Source of the DNA: Actinomycetota bacterium
GTDB taxonomy: Bacteria; Actinomycetota; Actinomycetes; Actinomycetales; Microbacteriaceae
Direction of reading: 5' to 3'
Assembly (NCBI GenBank): GCA_009704705.1
Contig: WLDR01000004.1
Location: 1 to 24,075 of the forward strand
Length of the DNA: 24,075 nucleotides
The notes beneath the pieces were generated by a model. That model was given only the letters and a program-made list of their open reading frames with translations, searched no databases and had not been told where the DNA came from. The position numbers were made by a program, and so were the translations under genes. Below, one piece after another: positions 22,824-24,075 of the stretch; positions within the stretch are counted from its first letter, which is position 1, and every line of letters starts with the position of its first letter.

Positions 22824-24075
22824 CTAAACCCAGCTCGGAATCCACATATGTGCTTGCCAAAACCAAAATGGTGTTTGCATGCCGGTCCAGATGGGAAAGA
22901 AGAAGATGCTGATCATGATGCTGAGAAGGGTGAAAAGGGCGACGAAACGCACGCCGCTGTCTCGGCGGTAGCGAGGGGCATCCCTGCTGCCCAAGATCTT
23001 CTGAAACGCAAACACGAGCGCGAGAATCAGAAACGGTTCGAAGACGATCGAGTAGAATTGGAACACCGTGCGGTTGAGATACATCAGCCAGGGCAGGTAG
23101 CCGGCTGCGACGCCCAGCAAGACGACTCCGTATTCCCACTTGCGCGAGCGAATAAATGCGACGAGCAACCAGACGAGCGCGATGATTGCCGCGTACCAGA
23201 TGAGCGGGTTGGGAATCGGCGTGATGGCCGAAGCGCACTCGCTGTAACCGCATCCGTTCTCACCGAGCTTCGAACTCTCGAAGAACATGCTGGTGGGGCG
23301 CGTCATGGCGAGCCAGGTCAGTGGGTTTGCCTGATACGGATGCGATGCCACAAGCCCGACGTGAAACTCATAGGCCTGGCGGTGAAAGTCCCACAGCGAC
23401 TGAAACCACTCCGGAACCCAGGTAAGCAACCCACCCCAACGCTCATCGACGTGAGTGGCGAACCAATCGCGGGCGTAGCCACCCGAGGTCATAATCCACC
23501 CGGTCCACGACGCGATGTACACCGCGGCGGCGGTCGGCACCATCAGAGCGAAGGCAATCAGCGCGCGGGGCACGGCTGGCGTTGGCCACCACTTCAGTCC
23601 GAGGGCGCGACGGTCGACGATATCCATGACGACGACCCACAGACCGAAGGCGGCCAGAAAGTACAGACCCGACCACTTGATGCTGCACGCGGCACCGAAC
23701 GCGAGGCCGGTGGCAAGCAGCCACGGTCGCCATGCGGGCGCGTGGTTGCGCGCTCGAATCCACTCGCGGTCGCGCAGAAGAAAGTAGAAGGCCGCCAAAA
23801 TGACCGCCATGAGCAGGCCGTCGAGAATCGAGACCCGCGACAAGACGATCGCCTGTCCGTCGATGGCCAGAAAGAGTCCGGCGAGCACGCCCATGAGCGT
23901 GGAGCCGGTCAGCCGTCGGGCAATCAAAACGAGCAAGAAGACGGCGAGCGTGCCGGCCAGCGCAACCGCAATGCGCCAGCCCACGGGGTCAACGCCGGCA
24001 GACGGCGCCATTCCGAGCGCGATCAGCCACTTGCCGAGTGGGGGATGAACGACAAACGACCCAATCGTGTTGAAC
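22824..24075 (-). CDS. pmt: Protein O-mannosyltransferase, PMT/GT39 family (5' end outside window)
   Basis: Polytopic membrane enzyme that transfers mannose from polyprenyl-phosphate-mannose to Ser/Thr of exported proteins, as in actinobacterial Pmt (Rv1002c-type). The frame stays open to the window edge, and the residues before the internal ATG at 24011 read FVVHPPLGKWLIALG, the conserved HPPLGK loop after the catalytic acidic motif, so the gene starts upstream. Further family features are FLAIDGQAIVLSRVSILDG, the AACSIKWSGLYFLA helix (GLA.G..CSIKWSG pattern), a luminal-loop segment with HVGLVASHPYQANPLTWLAM, and a C-terminal four-TM domain ending FWFWQAHMWIPSWV. The catalytic N-terminal Asp-Glu is outside the window. 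Confidence 0.9.
   Translation of the reverse strand, partial: FNTIGSFVVHPPLGKWLIALGMAPSAGVDPVGWRIAVALAGTLAVFLLVLIARRLTGSTLMGVLAGLFLAIDGQAIVLSRVSILDGLLMAVILAAFYFLLRDREWIRARNHAPAWRPWLLATGLAFGAACSIKWSGLYFLAAFGLWVVVMDIVDRRALGLKWWPTPAVPRALIAFALMVPTAAAVYIASWTGWIMTSGGYARDWFATHVDERWGGLLTWVPEWFQSLWDFHRQAYEFHVGLVASHPYQANPLTWLAMTRPTSMFFESSKLGENGCGYSECASAITPIPNPLIWYAAIIALVWLLVAFIRSRKWEYGVVLLGVAAGYLPWLMYLNRTVFQFYSIVFEPFLILALVFAFQKILGSRDAPRYRRDSGVRFVALFTLLSIMISIFFFPIWTGMQTPFWFWQAHMWIPSWV

Noticed and set aside
22807..23253. Long N-terminal extension of sdaA
   Set aside because: It overlaps the PMT gene in another frame and reads as low-quality Arg/Ser-rich sequence; GTG 22806 gives the family-standard start.
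1..24075. CRISPR arrays, tRNA/rRNA genes, insertion sequences, prophage genes, attachment sites
   Set aside because: I looked for repeats with regular spacing, cloverleaf-like segments, transposase motifs and flanking repeats and saw none that hold up.

Overview
The window looks like a chromosomal segment of a high-GC Gram-positive bacterium, most likely an actinobacterium of the Microbacteriaceae. I infer this from about 60% GC, frequent GTG starts, TANNNT -10 motifs placed only 6-9 nt before several start codons (leaderless-style genes), a GNAT-glpR pair, an actinobacterial protein O-mannosyltransferase and a 1348-residue actinobacterial-type HrpA. This is a judgement from gene content, not a database match. 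I see no insertion sequence, prophage, CRISPR array, rRNA or tRNA. Coding density is high, and the longest non-coding stretch is about 250 bp, upstream of nrdA.

Layout. 1-2345 (+): the tail of an operon with a RimJ-type GNAT acetyltransferase (5' end outside the window), a GlpR/SepX-like membrane protein and a three-TM protein of unknown function. 2342-5991 (-): two translationally coupled half-size ABC exporters whose motifs predict a heterodimer with one degenerate ATP site. 6029-9537 (+): a tight run of an SDR oxidoreductase, a UPF0303/HbpS-like protein, a small four-TM protein, PdxH (makes PLP) and a PatB/MalY-type PLP enzyme, mostly joined by ATGA overlaps. 9544-11781 (-): a DUF4349-type lipoprotein and an MFS transporter. 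11782-12030: a control region with a good sigma-70-type promoter, two NrdR-type boxes 32 bp apart and a DnaA-box-like site. 12031-15683 (+): the ribonucleotide reductase locus. 15715-15749: a strong hairpin terminator. 15767-19813 (-): HrpA helicase. 19895-21436 (+): DHA2-type MFS exporter. 21433-24075 (-): L-serine dehydratase, and upstream of it a protein O-mannosyltransferase that runs off the window.

The most interesting system is the ribonucleotide reductase. NrdA has all the active-site and radical-transfer residues but lacks the C-terminal cysteine pair that normally re-reduces the active site. Instead it ends in an Ala/Pro-rich tail carrying a KGFGF motif twice. Directly between nrdA and nrdB, in another frame and with its own Shine-Dalgarno-like site, is a 28-codon ORF ending in Tyr-Cys-Asp-Ser-Cys-Gln, which looks like the missing redox arm made as a separate micropeptide. 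The partner NrdB has Phe108 where the radical tyrosine should be, and Glu70 as first metal ligand. This is the pattern of class Ic (Chlamydia-type, Mn/Fe) enzymes. The locus therefore appears to encode a tyrosyl-radical-free RNR with a detached reductant peptide under NrdR (and possibly DnaA) control.

Other points worth a look are a perfect 12-bp inverted repeat inside a low-complexity insert of hrpA, interlocked CTAG stop codons at two convergent gene pairs, and a serine dehydratase with the C-terminal cysteine used in tail-in-mouth autoinhibition.
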